Shown piece by piece: positions 8,034-10,347 of a stretch of DNA of 10,347 bases (the stretch's first letter is position 1; each line of letters begins with the position of its first letter). A program made the position numbers and the translations under genes. Source of the stretch: Bacteroidota bacterium (GTDB lineage: Bacteria > Bacteroidota > Ignavibacteria > T3Sed10-11); contig SKXH01000061.1 of assembly GCA_007128495.1 (NCBI GenBank), forward strand, positions 1-10,347. The letters run 5' to 3'. The notes below the pieces were generated by a model. That model ran no database searches and was not told where the DNA came from. It worked only from the letters and a program-made list of their open reading frames with translations.

Positions 8034-9314
8034 ATGCCCTACGAAATTAAAGTACCTGAACTCGGCGAATCTATTGTCGAAGCAACCGTTGCCAGCTGGC
8101 TGAAAAATGAAGGAGATAAGGTAAGCGTCGGTGAAACCATTGTTGAACTGGAAACCGACAAAGTTGATGTCGATGTAGCTGCGGAAAAATCCGGAGTCAT
8201 TAAAAATATACAAAAAAAGGAGGGGGAAGATGTAAAGATTGGCGACGTACTCGGTACAATCGATGAATCCGGAGGGGATGGTGAAGAACCTCAGAAAAAA
8301 CAGGAGGAAGAGGAGGAGCAGACGAAACAAGAGGAGAAAATTACTGAGCACGAAAGTCAACCCCCTGAGAAGGAAAGTAAAAAAGAAGAGGAACCGGAAG
8401 AAAGAGATGAAAAGGAGAAAGATGATCGAACAACCCCTCTGGCTGCAAAATTAATAGAAGAACATAATGTGGATATTGACAAAGTAAAGGGTACCGGTCC
8501 CGGTGGCCGCATCACAAAAAGCGATATTGAAAAATTCCTTAAACCTGAAGATGGTGAAAAGACTGATAAAGATAAGGAGGCGAAAAAACCGGCTGAACCC
8601 CGTCCCGCCGCTGAACGCGGAGAAAAACGGGTGCGGATGTCGCGCCGCCGCCAGACCATAGCCAAACGATTGGTCGAAGCACAGCGAACCGCTGCGATAC
8701 TGACGACCTTCAATGAAATAGATATGTCGAAAGTCATGGAAATCCGCAATGCGAGAAAGGATGCCTTTGAAGAACGACATGGAATAAAGCTCGGGTTTAT
8801 GTCATTTTTTGTGAAAGCAGCTATCAGTGCTTTAAAAGAGTTTCCGGAAATCAATGCCGAGATTCAGGAGAACGAGATCGTCTATAAATATTATTACGAT
8901 ATCGGCATTGCGGTGGGAGCTGAAGAAGGACTCGTCGTTCCGGTATTGCGGGATGCCGATAAAATGTCATTCGCAGATATAGAGAAAAAAATACGTGAAC
9001 TCGCACAAAAGGCAGAGGACGGAAAACTAACCCTTGATGAACTCAAAGGTGGTACATTCTCTATCACGAACGGAGGTGTATACGGTTCATTAATGAGCAC
9101 ACCGATTTTAAATCCGCCTCAGGTTGGTATTCTCGGATTACATAAAATTGAAGAACGTCCCATCATCATTGACGGCGAAGTAACCGTCCGGCCGATGATG
9201 TATGTTGCCTTGAGCTATGACCACAGAATAGTTGACGGTAAGGATTCCGTTCAATTTCTCGTAAGAATTAAAGAATTCATAGAAGATCCCGCAGCAATGT
9301 TGTTAGAGCTGTGA
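8034..9314 (+). CDS. sucB: 2-oxoglutarate dehydrogenase E2, dihydrolipoyllysine-residue succinyltransferase
   Basis: E2 forms the core of the 2-oxoglutarate dehydrogenase complex and transfers succinyl from lipoyl-lysine to CoA. The 426 residues hold one lipoyl domain (about 1-78; ETDKVDVDV, lipoylated Lys43), a charged linker (79-132), the peripheral-subunit-binding domain (about 133-170; PLAAKLIEEHNVDIDKVKGTG), a second linker (171-198), and the catalytic domain (199-426). The active site is SYDHRIVDG with His397 and Asp401, matching E. coli H375 and D379. The succinyl-specific signature NGGVYGSLMSTPILNPPQ (347-364) argues against AceF or a branched-chain E2. The first linker is unusual: 35 of 54 residues are charged, 20 are Glu and none is Ala, whereas E2 linkers are usually Ala/Pro-rich. 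The start has no Shine-Dalgarno, but the lipoyl domain begins immediately (PYEIKVPELGESI). The gene for E3 (lpd) is not adjacent downstream. Confidence 0.96.
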   Translation: MPYEIKVPELGESIVEATVASWLKNEGDKVSVGETIVELETDKVDVDVAAEKSGVIKNIQKKEGEDVKIGDVLGTIDESGGDGEEPQKKQEEEEEQTKQEEKITEHESQPPEKESKKEEEPEERDEKEKDDRTTPLAAKLIEEHNVDIDKVKGTGPGGRITKSDIEKFLKPEDGEKTDKDKEAKKPAEPRPAAERGEKRVRMSRRRQTIAKRLVEAQRTAAILTTFNEIDMSKVMEIRNARKDAFEERHGIKLGFMSFFVKAAISALKEFPEINAEIQENEIVYKYYYDIGIAVGAEEGLVVPVLRDADKMSFADIEKKIRELAQKAEDGKLTLDELKGGTFSITNGGVYGSLMSTPILNPPQVGILGLHKIEERPIIIDGEVTVRPMMYVALSYDHRIVDGKDSVQFLVRIKEFIEDPAAMLLEL

Positions 9315-9331
9315 AATGTTGAACTAATAAT

Positions 9332-9337
9332 GAGGAG
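9332..9337 (+). promoter_or_regulatory. Ribosome-binding site deciding the osmC start
   Basis: GAGGAG lies 7 bases before the ATG at 9345. An earlier in-frame ATG at 9330 overlaps this site and has no ribosome-binding site of its own, so the later ATG is preferred; it also matches the usual N-terminus of the family. Confidence 0.8.
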
Positions 9338-9344
9338 TAATATT

Positions 9345-9773
9345 ATGCCGACAAGAAATGCACACGCTGTTTGGGAAGGTGATCTGAAGGGTGGAAATGG
9401 AACGATGAAGCTCGGATCGGGCGCATATGAAGGCGCCTATTCGTTTGGATCGCGGTTTGAGGAAGGTACCGGTACAAATCCCGAAGAATTGATAGGTGCC
9501 GCGCATGCCGGTTGTTTTTCGATGGCATTTTCCGGCGGACTCGGCAAAGCCGGTCACACACCGAAGCGAATCAGTACCGACGCAAAAGTTCATCTCGAAA
9601 AAGTAGGTGAAGGTTTCTCTATTACAAAAGTGGTGTTAAATATGGAAGCCGAAGTACCCGGAATCGATGAGAATCAATTTAATGAAATCGCCGAAGGTGC
9701 GAAGAAAAACTGTCCGGTTTCAAGGGCACTCGGTGGTGTGGAAATAGAATTGAATGCGAAACTACTCAAATAA
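9345..9773 (+). CDS. osmC: OsmC family peroxiredoxin
   Basis: OsmC proteins are small homodimeric cytoplasmic thiol peroxidases that reduce organic hydroperoxides and hydrogen peroxide. The 142-residue protein closely resembles E. coli OsmC by eye, with blocks HAVWEGDLKGGNGT near the start, GTNPEELIGAAHAGCFSMA (43-61), GFSITKVVL and VPGID. The two redox cysteines are present: Cys57 in HAGCFSMA and Cys123 in KNCPVSRAL, matching E. coli C59 and C125. Arg37 and Glu47/Glu48 are further candidates for the active site. The motifs fit the OsmC subgroup better than Ohr. It follows sucB by 30 bases and has a strong ribosome-binding site, so it may be transcribed with sucB, although stress-controlled osmC genes often have their own promoter; I see no clear one in the 30-base gap. 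Confidence 0.93.
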   Translation: MPTRNAHAVWEGDLKGGNGTMKLGSGAYEGAYSFGSRFEEGTGTNPEELIGAAHAGCFSMAFSGGLGKAGHTPKRISTDAKVHLEKVGEGFSITKVVLNMEAEVPGIDENQFNEIAEGAKKNCPVSRALGGVEIELNAKLLK

Positions 9774-9794
9774 TCCGATACTACACTAAAAAAT

Positions 9795-9875
9795 ATTGAT
9801 CCATTAAGTGCACCAATGAACACAAACTATAGGTCTCAATATATTTGTGAAACTTCGCGGGCTTAGTGGATCAAT
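9795..9875. repeat. 81-base imperfect inverted repeat between osmC and the GH15 gene
   Basis: Two 33-base arms (9795-9827 and 9843-9875) are inverted copies matching at 23 of 33 positions, with a 15-base centre. The outer 14 bases (ATTGATCCATTAAG against CTTAGTGGATCAAT) pair completely apart from one position that can form a G-U pair. The inner six (CACAAA against TTTGTG) also pair. It could be a transcription terminator for osmC, but the stem is not GC-rich and the downstream strand has only TTTTAATTT. On the minus strand the stem is followed by ATTTTTTAG. A small dispersed palindromic repeat is an equally good reading. The rest of the 9774-9905 gap shows nothing else clear. Confidence 0.6.
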
Positions 9876-9905
9876 GCTACTTTTAATTTCTTCGACGTTA
9901 TCCTT

Positions 9906-10347
9906 TTGTACAAAAAAATCGAACATTACGGACTCATAGGTAATCTTGAAACCTGTGCCCTTGTCGGAAATGATGGTGCAATAGATTGGCTGTGCACGCC
10001 TCATCTCGATTCACCGAGCGTGTTTGCAGCAATCCTCGATCACCAAAAGGGTGGACGGTTTAGCATCCAACCTGCCGGTAAATTTTCCGGCTCGCAGGTG
10101 TATATCGACAGGACCAATGTACTTCAAACTTTTTTCAGTACGGAATCCGGTAAGGCGACACTGACTGATTTTATGACACCGGTCTATGAAATGACCGAAC
10201 TGACCGGGAAACCGCGATCGTTGTTCAGGAAAATTGAATGCACAGAGGGAAATATTGAAGTACAGGTGGAATTCATCCCGCGCTTCGATTATGCCCGGAA
10301 TGTTCCGCTGCTTCAGAAGAAAAATGGCGGGATCGTTGCACACGGTG
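9906..10347 (+). CDS. Glycoside hydrolase family 15 protein, N-terminal part
   Basis: The frame is open from a TAG at 9864-9866 to the window edge. TTG at 9906 is the only standard start codon in the upstream part and gives MYKKIEHYGLIGNLETCALV, matching the typical opening of bacterial GH15 proteins (M-Y-x-x-I-x-D/H-YGLIG). The diagnostic block GNDGAIDWLCTPHLDSPSVF follows at residues 21-40, then a beta-sandwich-like region (FRKIECTEGNIEVQVEF, PRFDYAR). GH15 enzymes include glucoamylase, glucodextranase and a trehalase subgroup, so the substrate is an alpha-glucan or trehalose. The catalytic glutamates lie in the C-terminal alpha/alpha barrel, outside the window, and the substrate cannot be assigned. 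There is no signal peptide at this start, which suggests a cytoplasmic enzyme, and no Shine-Dalgarno. The gene is cut at residue 147 by the window edge. Confidence 0.88.
   Translation, partial: MYKKIEHYGLIGNLETCALVGNDGAIDWLCTPHLDSPSVFAAILDHQKGGRFSIQPAGKFSGSQVYIDRTNVLQTFFSTESGKATLTDFMTPVYEMTELTGKPRSLFRKIECTEGNIEVQVEFIPRFDYARNVPLLQKKNGGIVAHG

Noticed and set aside
7941..8360. Minus-strand frame of 139 codons, Leu/Phe-rich, opposite sucA/sucB
   Set aside because: Its composition is the reverse complement of the Glu/Lys-rich sucB linker; it overlaps well-supported genes and shows no recognisable domain.
8357..8854. Minus-strand frame of 165 codons, Ser/Phe-rich, opposite sucB
   Set aside because: It lies entirely inside sucB, with low-complexity serine-rich sequence produced by antisense of charged codons.
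9330..9344. Upstream ATG at 9330 as the osmC start
   Set aside because: It overlaps the GAGGAG ribosome-binding site that serves the ATG at 9345 and adds five residues not typical of the family.
10011..10343. Minus-strand frame of 110 codons at the window end
   Set aside because: The + strand here encodes a clear GH15 N-terminus, so the antisense frame is a shadow.

Overview
The window holds the end of a respiratory complex I (NDH-1, nuo) operon, then the first two subunits of the 2-oxoglutarate dehydrogenase complex, an OsmC-type peroxidase gene and the start of a glycoside hydrolase family 15 gene. All genes lie on the + strand and are tightly packed. No gene-free stretch exceeds about 130 bases.

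Layout: 1-138 is the C-terminal end of nuoK. nuoL (140-2032), nuoM (2029-3600) and nuoN (3674-5125) follow and encode the three large antiporter-like proton-pumping subunits. sucA (5201-7999) and sucB (8034-9314) encode E1 and E2 of 2-oxoglutarate dehydrogenase. osmC (9345-9773) encodes a thiol peroxidase. An 81-base imperfect inverted repeat (9795-9875) precedes a GH15 gene that starts at a TTG (9906) and runs off the window.

How the genes fit together: 2-oxoglutarate dehydrogenase makes succinyl-CoA and, through its E3 subunit (not present here), NADH. Complex I re-oxidises NADH and pumps protons. This points to an organism with an oxidative TCA cycle and a respiratory chain, and the peroxidase fits exposure to oxygen. 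The GH15 gene (alpha-glucan or trehalose hydrolysis) probably belongs to a separate carbohydrate or storage-sugar locus.

Organism: a Gram-negative-type bacterium of moderate base composition. Shine-Dalgarno use is mixed: clear before nuoL, nuoN and osmC, absent before nuoM, sucA, sucB and the GH15 gene. TTG starts and degenerate AT-rich 7-base intergenic repeats are also present. This combination suggests the Bacteroidota/Ignavibacteriota (FCB) neighbourhood, but that is a weak inference without database comparison.

I found no convincing undescribed multi-gene system. The signals not explained by ordinary genes are a family of 7-base tandem repeats in both gaps flanking nuoN, in opposite orientations; the inverted repeat before the GH15 gene; an unusual Glu/Lys-rich linker in SucB with internal Shine-Dalgarno-like sites; and a hydrophilic tail on NuoM that ends in the repeat array.
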